DNA of 64,000 nucleotides. It comes from Actinomycetes bacterium (GTDB taxonomy: Bacteria; Actinomycetota; Acidimicrobiia; Acidimicrobiales; Acidimicrobiaceae). The position numbers and the translations under genes were made by a program. The DNA lies in NCBI GenBank assembly GCA_021819725.1, contig JAKAQR010000008.1:70360-134359 (forward strand), given 5' to 3'. Positions 9,612 to 18,506 of this stretch are shown here, one piece after another. The notes under the pieces are model-generated. The model ran no database searches. It was given only the letters and a program-made list of their open reading frames with translations, and had not been told where the DNA came from. The stretch's first letter is position 1. Each line of letters starts with the position of its first letter.

Positions 9612-10106
9612 GATCTGGGGCCAATCTGGTGATTCCTTGTTGTTTGTAATCGTTATCGTTCTCCGCTGTCAGTGAATCATCGTGTAGGAGCCTAACGCCA
9701 AGTACGCAAACGATGATCATTTGCAGCTGGCTCGTTGTCGGGACGATCTTCGTGGTGTTGCCCCGTGGTGTTGATGGTGTGTCCTATGGATGACGACGCT
9801 ACTTGCATGCAAACGATTGGCTCTTGCGAGGGTTCATGTTGGCGACCATTGCTACCTCGCTCGGTGTGGTAGGGCCTCGTGAAGCCCGCATGCGCCAAGG
9901 TTGGCTGCGCTCCTTTTTTGCGCTTCGCTCGCGCTCGTCAATAGATCACCAGGCGTTCTATAGGCGGCAGTCCATGGGTCGGTTGGCGGGTGAGCACCGC
10001 GGGGTGTTTGGGTCGAAAAACGATTAAGGGAATCAGCAAGTGTACCGAAGCTTTGGTAGACCTCGACCGAGGTCTGTGGGTTCCCAAGATGGAGGATGTC
10101 GACGCG
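9612..10106. other. gene-free stretch with two inverted repeats near its right end
   Basis: No convincing coding sequence on either strand; the longest open frames have no recognisable protein features. The only structure seen is TACCGAAGCTTTGGTA (10042-10057, one mismatch) followed directly by AGACCTCGACCGAGGTCT (10058-10075, perfect). Confidence 0.5.
10058..10075. promoter_or_regulatory. perfect palindrome before DUF1059 gene (possible operator)
   Basis: AGACCTCG-AC-CGAGGTCT has two 8-base arms with no mismatch and lies 32 bases before the DUF1059 start. A second, imperfect palindrome abuts it on the left. It could be a repressor site or an RNA hairpin; there is no T-tract, so a terminator is less likely. 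Confidence 0.35.
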
Positions 10107-10283
10107 ATGAAACGGTTCGCATGTGGAGATGTGGTAGCGGGTTGTAACTGGACGATGCAGGTGGCTGATGAAGGAGAGTTGATGTCCCTGATCGCCGATC
10201 ATGTGGCCGAGGCCCACGGCATTACCACCATCGATGATGAACTCGTGGCAGTCGTACGCGAGCATATCCAGCTGGTGAGCTAA
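10107..10283 (+). CDS. DUF1059 small protein
   Basis: 58 residues starting MKRFACGDVVAGCNW, matching the DUF1059 pattern (M-K-x-F-x-C-G-D-V-V-x-G-C) with the two conserved Cys at 6 and 13 and the AEAHG block near 37-41. ATG 10107 was chosen because GGAGGA at 10091-10096 precedes it by about 10 bases and because the family begins exactly at this Met. Function unknown; the conserved Cys pair suggests metal binding or redox chemistry. It is a free-standing small gene. Confidence 0.8.
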   Translation: MKRFACGDVVAGCNWTMQVADEGELMSLIADHVAEAHGITTIDDELVAVVREHIQLVS

Positions 10284-10560
10284 GACTTCGCGCGCACATC
10301 CAGCCCAGAACTGGTCTGCCTGCTTCGGTGACTGGCGGGTGATCACGCTATGCGTTCGCCCTGACACATGCCCTGCGTAGAGGCTCACTTCATGCGACGC
10401 CGTGCTCGCTGACGGGTGGGAGCATAGTCGTTGCCACTAGGGTATCTTGGCGATAGGTTCGGTGGCCATGGTGAGGACGTTCGATTGAGTAGAGGCAGAA
10501 CCCTCTCGATCAGGTGCGATGACCGATGGTGATGGCTGGTGGGAGAGGGAGAGATCGGTT

Positions 10561-10992
10561 ATGACGTCCTATGATCCTCGGGAGTTCATCCCGCATCGTC
10601 CGCCGTTCTTGCTTGTTGACCAGATCACCGATCTCGATCCTGGTTCCTCGGGTCGTGGGATCTACCGTATCCCCACTGATCTCGCGGTGCTCGCTGGCCA
10701 TTTCCCAGGTAACCCCGTCTTGCCTGGCGTGTACCAGGTGGAGGCGATTGCTCAGCTTGGTGCTGCCGTGGTGCTCAGTGATGAGCGCTATGCGGGGTCG
10801 CTGCCTCTCTTTGGGGGTATTGATCGCGCCCGATTTCGGAGAGTGGTACGGCCTGGCGATCTGCTGGAGCTGACGATTGAGATGACGAGCCTCTCGGCAC
10901 GCGCCGGCAAGGGCCAGGGCCGCGCCACGGTAGAGGGTGAGCTATGTGCCGAGGTGGGCCTGTTCTTTATCATCGCTCCTGCTGGATCCTAA
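10561..10992 (+). CDS. fabZ: 3-hydroxyacyl-ACP dehydratase, FabZ type
   Basis: 143 residues. HRPPFLLVD (about 11-19) and the catalytic hot-dog segment HFPGNPVLPGVYQVEAIAQ (His about 46, Glu about 60) are both present. It removes water from 3-hydroxyacyl-ACP in type II fatty acid synthesis. ATG 10561 is preferred over the in-frame ATG 10519 because the family starts here and a GAGAG-rich ribosome site precedes it. Its stop is one base before the xth start, so the two are probably co-transcribed. Confidence 0.9.
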   Translation: MTSYDPREFIPHRPPFLLVDQITDLDPGSSGRGIYRIPTDLAVLAGHFPGNPVLPGVYQVEAIAQLGAAVVLSDERYAGSLPLFGGIDRARFRRVVRPGDLLELTIEMTSLSARAGKGQGRATVEGELCAEVGLFFIIAPAGS

Positions 10993-10993
10993 G

Positions 10994-11761
10994 ATGCGGT
11001 TCGCAACCTGGAACGTGAATTCACTCCGAGCTCGACGTGAGTTGGTTGCTCAGTGGCTCCGTGAGCAGCAACCCGATATCCTTTGCCTGCAAGAGACCAA
11101 GGTGAAGGATGCGGAGTTCCCGGAAGATCTCTTCGCAGAGGTCAACTATCACGTTGCCCACTGGGGCGTTTCGGCTTGGAATGGGGTTGCTTTGGTCACC
11201 CGTGAACCAGTCGAGCAGCTTGGCCTCGGGATCGTTGACGATGCAGAAGAGGCGCGCTGCATCACCGGAATCGTTGGGGGTATCAGAGTATTCTCGGTCT
11301 ATGTTCCTAATGGTCGCTCTCTCGATGACCCCCACTATGTCTACAAGTTGGAGTGGCTCGAGTTACTTCGCCAACGCGTCGCGGAGGAGCTACAGCGGGG
11401 TCCAGTGATCATCGCTGGGGATTTCAATATCGCCCCTACCGATGCAGATGTCTATGACCCAGCCGCTCTCGAGGGCGCCACTCACGTGAGTGAACCCGAA
11501 CGGATGGCCCTGCAGCGGCTGCTCGATCTCGGGTTGGTCGATTGTGGGGCGAGGCAGCCCTCCGATGAACCCAGCTTCACGTGGTGGGACTATCGTCAGG
11601 GAGCCTTTCGGCGTGGCATGGGTATGCGGATTGATCTGGTTCTGGCGTCGGAGTCACTGCAGCAGAGAGTGCGTTCCGTGGCGGTCGATCGAGCAGCGCG
11701 CGCTGCGACCAAGCCATCGGATCACGCACCGCTGGTGGTGGAGTTCGAGGATCACGACTAG
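10994..11761 (+). CDS. xth: exodeoxyribonuclease III-family DNA repair nuclease
   Basis: 255 residues of endonuclease/exonuclease/phosphatase fold. Family blocks in order: MRFATWNVNSLRAR at the start, QETKVKD (metal-binding Glu), VYVPNG, IIAGDFNIAPTD, FTWWDYRQGAF and SDHAPLVVEF (catalytic Asp-His). It cuts at abasic sites and trims 3' ends. Immediately follows fabZ. The stop overlaps the convergent uvrD2 stop by 4 bases. Confidence 0.94.
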   Translation: MRFATWNVNSLRARRELVAQWLREQQPDILCLQETKVKDAEFPEDLFAEVNYHVAHWGVSAWNGVALVTREPVEQLGLGIVDDAEEARCITGIVGGIRVFSVYVPNGRSLDDPHYVYKLEWLELLRQRVAEELQRGPVIIAGDFNIAPTDADVYDPAALEGATHVSEPERMALQRLLDLGLVDCGARQPSDEPSFTWWDYRQGAFRRGMGMRIDLVLASESLQQRVRSVAVDRAARAATKPSDHAPLVVEFEDHD

Positions 11762-13608
11762 GGAACCCGAAGGAACTCTCCCCAGAGACGGTCGATGAGC
11801 TCAGGCGACTCCCTGACGAGCGGGGTACTCACGAGGGCGGCGACCGATTCCCTATCGGAGGGACGAAGGCGCGCGAGTCTGCGAACGTCGGCGTCTGAGA
11901 GGACGAGATAGGAGGCCAACTGACGCTCCTTGGCGACGGTTACACGCCAACGGTCCAATCGGGTTGCGATGGAGGGGTGGGCCTGCGAGTGGGGGATTCG
12001 TGTGTGGGGCTTCACCTCTGCGGAGTCGAGATGGGCGAGTAGGGTCGACGGTCCGCGACTGGGTTTTGACCAACTGATGGTGAGCGAGTCAGTCGCTCTC
12101 GTCATCGCCACATAGAGAAGTCGTCGTTCTTCAGCGAGTGCACTCGAGGAGAGCCCGTGGCGAGAGGGGTAACTCTTCTCGCCAATACCGACAAGGTGCA
12201 CATGGTACCATTGGAGGCCCTTTGCGCGATGGAAAGTGGTGATGCTCACCGCATCGACTCCCTTGATCTGGAGTCCACGTAGCAGCTCTTCGAGGGCAAG
12301 ATAATCTGACCTGGGGTCCTGCCGTCGGAGTTCGTTCGCCACTTCAAGCAGTATCCGTAGGTTGGGGGTGCGAGTCGGTGTTGAGGAGAGGAGCGCCTCC
12401 TCGACGGTGTCGCAGATCTCTGTGATCTGGAGGCGTTCTGTGCGCGCGCTTCGCATGAGTGCAATCACCTCTGGGGCTGAGGCGAGTGGGGTCAGCCCGA
12501 GGACACTGTGGGGGATATCGAAACGGCGAAAGGCCTCCTCGATCGGGGATAGTTGGCGAATGGTTCGCGCGAGGATCGCCATTGAGGAGTAGGGAATGTC
12601 GCGATGAGCCAGCTCCACCACTGCCCTGGCGGCACGCAATCCCTCCGCGGCTACCGAGTCCGTCCCGAAGAGACTGGGGAGCTGACCTCCCTGGCGCTGC
12701 GCCCGCATGCTGATTCGCCGATCATCACTGGCGACAGGGCTGGCCGCTGCAACGAGCGCGGCGGTGCTGCGATAGTTGGTGGAGAGGGTGAGGTGGGTCA
12801 GTGTTGGGATGTGGCTCGAAAGCTGCGTCATCAGCGCCGGATCCGATCCGTTCCAGCCATAGATCGCTTGGTTCGGATCTCCGACGACGGTAAGTCCTGA
12901 GAGGTTATTGCCCATCCATCTCTCAATGAAGCGAAGCTGGAGGGGGTTGACGTCTTGAAACTCATCGATGTAGACCCAGCGAGCCTGGAGGCGGAGGGCT
13001 TCGCCGACGCCGTCATCGCGTGTGACGAGTTCGGTGGCGATCCGTAGAACATCGGTCAGGTCCATGAGGCGTTGGCGCGCCTTGGCGCGCTCAAGAGCCA
13101 CGAAGATGGCGATGAGCTCATCAGGGTTTGGCACTGCGATGATGGTTGGGTTGCGCTGGAGACCCTCAGCGTCATGGCCGAGCGCACGAAGGCGCTCGAT
13201 CTCAGCCATGACGCCACGACGACGAGCCTCGGGGAGGCGCAACCCGAGGTCGGCTAGGAGTGTCGTCGTGTCACCGATGAGATGCGGGAGCGGCCTACCC
13301 AGCATCGCTGAACCCTCACGAACCAACCCAAGGGCATGGGAGTGAAAGGTGCCACAGGCCGGTGGTGGTCCGTCGAGGAGTCGATAGAGCCGCCGTGAGA
13401 CCTCCCATGCGGCGGCCCGCGTGAAACTGATCGCGACCGTTTGGGTACTGCGGTTCGCTTGCGTGGCGATCTGGTAGGCAATTCTGTGAGTGATCACGCG
13501 AGTCTTGCCTGAGCCAGCCCCAGCAACGATGAGCACCGGCGCGGCCGCCATGACCGCTTCGCGTTGTTCGGAGCTCAGACCCTCAAGGAGTTGTGCTGGA
13601 TTTGGCAT
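11758..13608 (-). CDS. uvrD2: UvrD2-like superfamily I DNA helicase with C-terminal HRDC domain
   Basis: 616 residues. Motif I GAGSGKT is at 30-36, Ia in AISFTRAAAWEV, motif II DEFQD at 215-219, motif III GDPNQAIYGW, motif IV TNYRS, motif V TTFHRAKGLQW and motif VI LLYVAMTRA. The last ~70 residues (WRVTVAKERQLASYLVLSDA onward) look like an HRDC domain, characteristic of actinobacterial UvrD2, a 3'-5' DNA helicase; the tetracysteine motif of the mycobacterial protein was not seen and the protein is shorter. It begins 3 bases after the radical SAM gene stop and is the last gene of a three-gene leftward operon. Confidence 0.92.
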   Translation of the reverse strand: MPNPAQLLEGLSSEQREAVMAAAPVLIVAGAGSGKTRVITHRIAYQIATQANRSTQTVAISFTRAAAWEVSRRLYRLLDGPPPACGTFHSHALGLVREGSAMLGRPLPHLIGDTTTLLADLGLRLPEARRRGVMAEIERLRALGHDAEGLQRNPTIIAVPNPDELIAIFVALERAKARQRLMDLTDVLRIATELVTRDDGVGEALRLQARWVYIDEFQDVNPLQLRFIERWMGNNLSGLTVVGDPNQAIYGWNGSDPALMTQLSSHIPTLTHLTLSTNYRSTAALVAAASPVASDDRRISMRAQRQGGQLPSLFGTDSVAAEGLRAARAVVELAHRDIPYSSMAILARTIRQLSPIEEAFRRFDIPHSVLGLTPLASAPEVIALMRSARTERLQITEICDTVEEALLSSTPTRTPNLRILLEVANELRRQDPRSDYLALEELLRGLQIKGVDAVSITTFHRAKGLQWYHVHLVGIGEKSYPSRHGLSSSALAEERRLLYVAMTRATDSLTISWSKPSRGPSTLLAHLDSAEVKPHTRIPHSQAHPSIATRLDRWRVTVAKERQLASYLVLSDADVRRLARLRPSDRESVAALVSTPLVRESPELIDRLWGEFLRVP

Positions 13609-13611
13609 CGG

Positions 13612-14967
13612 CTACCGTGGCTGCGCGGGGGCGGCACAGCAGAACCAAGGTTCGCTCATGATGGCGGTGCTCGGTGCACGTACCCGTGCCGTTGGAGCGC
13701 TCGGTGTAGACAATCCATTGGCCTCATAGGTTGCGGCGTAGATACGCCGAAACGTTGTGCCAAAGGTATCCTCACCGGCTTGGGCGGCAATCTGGTATAG
13801 CCGATCGCGCAGATAGGGTAGGCGCTCATCGCGGTAACGAACGGTGTAGCCCATCACTCGGGCATCGTAGGGGCCAAAATCCGTGTCATTGACTGGTAGC
13901 AAGGAGTTGGTCGGCGTGAGCAGTTCGATCGAGTACTGGATCGGTTCAACCACGTCAACTAAGTCGGAGTCGACGATGAAGTCAACGATAGCAACGAGGT
14001 CACTCATTGTCGTCCAGGGGGTAAATGGCACGAAGGTCGGATGTAGAGCGATGCCATTGGCATAGAGGAGATCTCTTGCGATTGGCACATCGGCGCCAGT
14101 GTGGCCCTTGTCCAGGTGACCGAGCACGTCATCGTTAAGGCTCTCCACGGCGGAGATGACGAAGTTGACGTGACTTGCCGCCAACGTGGGGATGAGGTCG
14201 CGGTGACGAAGGATCTCAGCGATTTTGGTGGTGATATCGAAGGTGACCCATGGCGCCTTCTCGGCCAAGGTGGTGAGCACCTTCAATGAGTGCTTGGGAG
14301 CGTTGAGAAAGTCCGGATCGCCAAAGCTGAGATGCTGGGCACCCGCTTCGATCTGCGCGAGACCATCCGTGATGACCGCCTCCGCATCGTTGATGGCAAT
14401 TCTTCCGTTCCAGGTGGCAGCCACCGGGCAGTGAAGGCATCGGTGTCGGCAACCTACCGAGGTCTCGAGATAGCCGGTCACAAGGTCGTGGCCAGCGATG
14501 CTGACACTGCGATAGCTATCGAGTGGCATAAGCGGTGTTCGATTGACACGATAGGATCGTCGATTGGTCGCCTTGGCGGTTTGCGTGTGGGCTTGGGTAT
14601 CGATGAAGGAGGATTGCACCAGCGCAGCAAGCTCGGAGGCGGTCGCTCGGTCCAGCCAGAGGGCCTCCGGTGGACGGTGGAGCGACTCCCGCAGTGCCGT
14701 GGCATAGAGCCCGACGACGATCAGCTGACGTTCTGGTTGATCGGGTTCGAGGGCGGCAAGGAGATCCCTGGCGACGAGCGCGCCGGTGAGCATCGGTGCC
14801 GTGAGGATGACACGTGTGGCATGGCTCATCGCATCGGCGGCGACCGTCAACGGAACCTTTGACAGGTCGAGAACTTCAAGACGTCCTTCAGGCAACTCCG
14901 CTGCGACCTCGGCGGCAAGCTGTGGCTGGTGGCCGAGTTCGTACGTGGAGATGAAGAGTACCGACAT
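13612..14967 (-). CDS. radical SAM protein with C-terminal Cys-Cys (CCAAP) tail
   Basis: 451 residues. An N-terminal ~140-residue alpha/beta domain (MSVLFISTYELGHQP, strands like VILTAPML and LIVVGLYAT) precedes the radical SAM core, whose CxxxCxxC is C173-C177-C180 in GCRHRCLHCPV. The protein ends WFCCAAPAQPR, with adjacent Cys 443 and 444 (codons TGC TGT) eight residues before the stop. This matches the architecture described as CUAEP/CCAEP-tail radical SAM (seleno)proteins, with Ala for Glu, so both positions are ordinary cysteine here. The reaction is unknown. It lies 36 bases after an ATP-grasp gene and 3 bases before uvrD2; the ATP-grasp gene is the likelier functional partner. Confidence 0.85.
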   Translation of the reverse strand: MSVLFISTYELGHQPQLAAEVAAELPEGRLEVLDLSKVPLTVAADAMSHATRVILTAPMLTGALVARDLLAALEPDQPERQLIVVGLYATALRESLHRPPEALWLDRATASELAALVQSSFIDTQAHTQTAKATNRRSYRVNRTPLMPLDSYRSVSIAGHDLVTGYLETSVGCRHRCLHCPVAATWNGRIAINDAEAVITDGLAQIEAGAQHLSFGDPDFLNAPKHSLKVLTTLAEKAPWVTFDITTKIAEILRHRDLIPTLAASHVNFVISAVESLNDDVLGHLDKGHTGADVPIARDLLYANGIALHPTFVPFTPWTTMSDLVAIVDFIVDSDLVDVVEPIQYSIELLTPTNSLLPVNDTDFGPYDARVMGYTVRYRDERLPYLRDRLYQIAAQAGEDTFGTTFRRIYAATYEANGLSTPSAPTARVRAPSTAIMSEPWFCCAAPAQPR

Positions 14968-15003
14968 GAGACCAGTCTACCGGGCCGCGTTTACTGGATT
15001 GGT

Positions 15004-16221
15004 TTACTGGGTTGAGTCGATCACGATTCTGAGTTGGGCGCTCGCGTCTGCGAGGGTATGTTGCACGCTCGCATGGCTCAGCCCTTCTGCGAAAATAAAG
15101 CCGAGATAGCGATCGGTCAACGGCGGTGGATAGACCATGGTCCCTGGGTTGACGGTGATCTCGATACCGGTGACACCGCTGGTTGCGAGCGCCGCCTCGA
15201 GACCCCTGACCTCGCGGAAAATACCTCTCGCTGGTGTCGCTATCATGTAGATGCCCACCGACCGGTTCCGACGCCTGATGGGGCTCGTGTCTCCAAGGGC
15301 TCGTTGTAAGATGATGTCCTCAAGGCGCTGTCCGTCTCCAAAGCGAATCGCTGCGGAGCAACGGCCGCCGATCGATCGAGGGGCGAGTTCGAGGATGGTT
15401 GCATGCCCCTTGGCGAGACGCAATTCAGCGTGGAGAGGGGTGTCCGCCAACCCAAGGGCACGAGCGCCGCGCTCCACTGTGCTCGTGAGTTCGTGCTGCT
15501 GGGCCGGTGTGAGCCTGGCTGGCCCGACGTAGGTCGACTCCCAGAAGTACGGGCCTTCACCGATGTCGGGTTTTGCAAAGATCATGAGAACCTCAAGATC
15601 CTCACCGTTGAGGATACCTTCGATGGCGAACTCGGGCCCTTCGACGTAGCTCTCGAGGAGCAGCGGCGTGCCCGGGTCGATCACTCCGTTGAGGATCTCC
15701 AGATCCTGGCTAAGCGTTGCGCTGTTGACCCGGATGACCCCGCGTGATGCTGTTTCCCGTGGGGGCTTTACGATGAAGCGTTCCCCGAGATCTGCGACGA
15801 GGTCATCGATTGCCGCGGTGCCGAGCTGCGAAAGTGCCTCCAGCGTCGTGAAGAGGTGCTTTGGCTGGCTGAGTTCCGCTTCGTCGAGGGCTCTGCGTAA
15901 GGAGAGCTTGTCGACGGCACGCTCGACGGCCTGGGCTCGGCCGACGGTGAGGCCGAGTCGATCACTGAGGAGTGCAGCGAGGCGAGTAGAGGGTTCATCG
16001 ATGCCAATGATGAGCGTCGGTGCGAGGTCGAAGAGTCGGTCGACGAGTTGTGCTAACTCCTCAGCATCTGGTGGCATCGTGCTCACATGAAGACTTGCAT
16101 CTCCTAGGGGAAGGCTTGCGTCAGTGAGCAAGGTAAGCCGTTGTGTGGTGCGCGCCCCCGCCTGTAAAAAGGCGTCTGCTCGATAGCTCTCGGCTGGCAC
16201 GACGAGGACGATGTGTTGCAT
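15004..16221 (-). CDS. ATP-grasp domain ligase of unknown substrate
   Basis: 405 residues. An N-terminal alpha/beta domain (1-95) is followed by an ATP-grasp fold. FIVKPPRETASRG near 149-161 holds the ATP-binding Lys152, LLLESYVEGPEFAIEG is the strand-loop over the nucleotide, and ILELAPRSIGGR near 283-294 is the Mg2+/phosphate site. The order and C-terminal domain resemble the carbamoyl-phosphate-synthase-like and L-amino-acid-ligase group, which join a carboxylate to an amine or thiol through an acyl phosphate. First gene of the operon with the CCAAP-tail radical SAM gene. No Shine-Dalgarno precedes ATG 16221. Substrate cannot be told from sequence. Confidence 0.88.
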   Translation of the reverse strand: MQHIVLVVPAESYRADAFLQAGARTTQRLTLLTDASLPLGDASLHVSTMPPDAEELAQLVDRLFDLAPTLIIGIDEPSTRLAALLSDRLGLTVGRAQAVERAVDKLSLRRALDEAELSQPKHLFTTLEALSQLGTAAIDDLVADLGERFIVKPPRETASRGVIRVNSATLSQDLEILNGVIDPGTPLLLESYVEGPEFAIEGILNGEDLEVLMIFAKPDIGEGPYFWESTYVGPARLTPAQQHELTSTVERGARALGLADTPLHAELRLAKGHATILELAPRSIGGRCSAAIRFGDGQRLEDIILQRALGDTSPIRRRNRSVGIYMIATPARGIFREVRGLEAALATSGVTGIEITVNPGTMVYPPPLTDRYLGFIFAEGLSHASVQHTLADASAQLRIVIDSTQ

Positions 16222-16338
16222 GTGTCTAGAATGGTACTACGAACGATAGTGATTGCGTTCAACACGACGGGTCGGTGCTCATGTGCTTGGCTGTTTCGTC
16301 GTGGAGAGACCACTTCAAAGAAGTGAGGAATGGGAGCG

Positions 16339-16956
16339 ATGAGCGATTTTCGGGTAACAGATGCGGCGGTAGGAGTGGTGTTGGAGGCGTTGGCCGACGA
16401 GGGCTCGTCTGAGACACTCGCACTTTGGGTCGAGGTCGCTGGTAACGACGGAACATCATTCATGTACGATGTCTATTTCCAGGAGTTAACGCAGGTGGAT
16501 CCCCAGGACCTACAGCTCCGTTTTGGTGAGCTCAATGTGGTCATTCCTCAAGACTCCATCTCACGACTTGCAGGAGCGACCATGGAGGTCGGCAGCGACG
16601 GCGAGCTGGCCATCACGAACCCGAACACCCCAACCCCTGAGGCTACCGACCTACCCGATCTGGGTCCGGACGCACTCGCCAATGACCTCGCCCTGCGGGT
16701 TAACGCTATCCTCGAAGAGCAGGTGAATCCAGCGATTGCTGCGCACGGCGGGTATGCCGAGCTCGTGGGAGTCGTTGAAGAGCGTGCCTATGTGTTGATG
16801 GGCGGAGGTTGCCAAGGTTGTGGCTTGGCGGCCATGACACTGTCGCAGGGTATCGCCACGGCGATTCAGGATGCAGTTCCAGAGATCATCGACGTCGTTG
16901 ATGTCACCAACCATGCTGCTGGCAACAATCCCTACTACCAACCTGCCAAGAAATAA
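16339..16956 (+). CDS. nfuA: NfuA-like iron-sulfur cluster scaffold/carrier
   Basis: 205 residues in two domains. The first (1-100) is a degenerate A-type (HesB/IscA-like) domain with no cysteines. The second (about 120-190) is a NifU C-terminal domain with the cluster-binding CxxC in GGGCQGCGLAAMTL. This two-domain order is that of NfuA, which delivers 4Fe-4S clusters to target proteins. ATG 16339 is used because GAGGA at 16325-16329 is placed correctly for it and not for ATG 16330. Radical SAM, NifJ and GltD-like proteins in this window would all need such clusters. Confidence 0.88.
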   Translation: MSDFRVTDAAVGVVLEALADEGSSETLALWVEVAGNDGTSFMYDVYFQELTQVDPQDLQLRFGELNVVIPQDSISRLAGATMEVGSDGELAITNPNTPTPEATDLPDLGPDALANDLALRVNAILEEQVNPAIAAHGGYAELVGVVEERAYVLMGGGCQGCGLAAMTLSQGIATAIQDAVPEIIDVVDVTNHAAGNNPYYQPAKK

Positions 16957-17340
16957 GCGATCAGGCAACACGAGGGGGTTGCACGCAGGTTTGGTTGCGG
17001 TCGCATACAACTGCAACGCTCCAGCCAGACCTGACGCATGGTACATCGCCTTGTGAGACCGCTGAGCGCGCCAGCAGGCAGAGGTGTCAGCGGGTTCCCA
17101 AGCTGAGGCTATGGGGACGAATCGCACCGTGCTGCGTGGGGCGAGGAGTTCACGTCGTGATGAAGAGCCCTTTGCGGGCCGTCTGGAGCCAAGCGCGGTC
17201 ATCGAGTCTGCCCTTCTCTCTGGCGTCGCTTGATCGCGGCTACCGTGCTGGAGTTGGGCCCATCATCAGTTTCGCCACTTGACTGCTCAGGTGCACTATG
17301 GTTGAGCGAGGAGGGCAAGGACGATGCCAGCCAATGCAAA
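16957..17340. other. gene-free stretch between nfuA and the yceI terminator
   Basis: Open frames here have no start site with a ribosome-binding sequence and no recognisable protein motif. No RNA gene was recognised. Confidence 0.45.
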
Positions 17341-17364
17341 CACCCCGCCGGTGTCGGCGGGGTG
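17341..17364 (-). terminator. stem-loop terminator downstream of yceI
   Basis: CACCCCGCC (17341-17349) pairs perfectly with GGCGGGGTG (17356-17364) around a six-base loop. It lies 38 bases beyond the yceI stop on the minus strand and is followed there by TTTG. Strong stem, short T-run. Confidence 0.65.
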
Positions 17365-17401
17365 AAGTGCGTTCTCGATCAGTGGTGCTTGTCGTTGGCG
17401 A

Positions 17402-17956
17402 TTAGGCCTTAACGAGTTCGGCCTCTAGATTGATGGTCACCTTGTCTCCAACAACGACACCGCCGCCGTCTACTGCGGCGTTCCACTCGATGCCAAAGTC
17501 CTTCCGCGAGAGTTCACCGGTAGCGCTAAAGCCAGTGCGCACACCGCCATAGGGGTCGGCCTGTGTTCCATTGAACTCAAGGTCGAGTTCAATGGGCTTG
17601 GTGACCCCGCGGATGGTGAGGTTCCCAAGCAGCTTCCAGTCGTCCCCGTTGGGGCGGATTGCGGTGGAGGCGAATTCGATCGTCGGGTACTTGTCGGACT
17701 CGAAGAAGTCAGCACTTTTGAGATGGTTGTCTCGGGTCTCGTCTCGGGTCGTGATGGAGCTGGCATCGATCGAAGCGGTGACGGAACTCTTAGTGACATC
17801 CTCATCGATGGTGACACTCGCGGTGAACTTCTCAAAATGGCCACGAACCTTTGAGACCATGAGATGTCGAACGGTGAACTCTACGCTCGAATGGGCGGCA
17901 TCGAGGTTCCATACCCCTGGCTCGATCCCAAGATCCTTTGCTGACGTACTTGCCAT
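17402..17956 (-). CDS. YceI-family lipocalin-like protein
   Basis: 184 residues. Typical YceI blocks are VWNLDAAHSSVEFTVRHLMV (about 14-33), VRGHFEKFTASVTIDED, SADFFESDKYPTIEFAST and RKDFGIEWNAAVDGGGVVV near the C-terminus. The family forms a barrel that binds isoprenoid-like or fatty ligands. There is no signal peptide, so this copy is probably cytoplasmic. A good AGGAAGA ribosome site precedes ATG 17956. Divergent from a MarR regulator 73 bases away, which is its likely regulator. Confidence 0.93.
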   Translation of the reverse strand: MASTSAKDLGIEPGVWNLDAAHSSVEFTVRHLMVSKVRGHFEKFTASVTIDEDVTKSSVTASIDASSITTRDETRDNHLKSADFFESDKYPTIEFASTAIRPNGDDWKLLGNLTIRGVTKPIELDLEFNGTQADPYGGVRTGFSATGELSRKDFGIEWNAAVDGGGVVVGDKVTINLEAELVKA

Positions 17957-17985
17957 GTCTTCTTCCTTTCGCTTGTCGGTTAGAC

Positions 17986-18027
17986 TGATGGTTCAATTGT
18001 AGACGAAATAATTGCGGGTGCAACCAT
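17986..18027. promoter_or_regulatory. imperfect inverted repeat in the yceI-marR intergenic region (possible operator)
   Basis: A TGGTT...AACCA outer pair surrounds a CAATT...AATTG inner pair in the 73-base divergent gap. MarR-family proteins usually bind such repeats and control themselves and a neighbour. The arms are short and broken, so this is tentative. Confidence 0.3.
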
Positions 18028-18029
18028 TT

Positions 18030-18506
18030 ATGCAAGAGTGTGCGAATTCATCAGTCCACGCAGTTACCTTGAACGCTTTCAGGTCGCTGCTCGGCGCCCA
18101 TGCGCGACTTCTGTGGCAGCTTGATCTTCAACTCAATGAACGCCATGGGTTGAGCTTTGCCGACGTTGAGGTCATGTTGCATCTTCAAGCAGCTGTAGGT
18201 GGAGAGCTGCGTCTCTCTGAACTTGCACAACTCGCCTTGTTGTCGCGCAGTGCCCTGTCGCGAAGAGTGGATTCCCTCGTCGCCCAGGGCTGGGTCTTGC
18301 GTCGTAGCTGTCCTACTGACCGCCGGGGAACCTTTGCGGTGCTGACTGAGTCCGGCAGAGAAAAGCTCAAGGAGTCGGTCCCGACTCATGATGAGGTCCT
18401 AACGCAGATGTTGACCAATCGACTCGATGTGGCGGAATTGGACTCGCTGAGGGCGGTGCTTGATCGGGTTGTTGCGCATCAAGAGGAGCTTCGCCAACAG
18501 GCGTAG
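18030..18506 (+). CDS. MarR-family transcriptional regulator
   Basis: 158 residues from ATG 18030. The winged-helix core covers about 45-115: FADVEVMLHLQ, LRLSELAQLALLSRSALSRRVDSL (recognition helix) and the wing RSCPTDRRGTFAVLTESG. It carries one N-terminal Cys (MQECAN), which could serve redox sensing as in OhrR-type members, but this is speculation. No Shine-Dalgarno is visible; the frame is open back to TTG 18012. Divergent from yceI. Confidence 0.9.
   Translation: MQECANSSVHAVTLNAFRSLLGAHARLLWQLDLQLNERHGLSFADVEVMLHLQAAVGGELRLSELAQLALLSRSALSRRVDSLVAQGWVLRRSCPTDRRGTFAVLTESGREKLKESVPTHDEVLTQMLTNRLDVAELDSLRAVLDRVVAHQEELRQQA

Noticed and set aside
9852..10388. 178-codon open frame on the minus strand
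   Set aside because: It covers the DUF1059 gene antisense, shows no domain and is explained by codon bias of the opposite strand.
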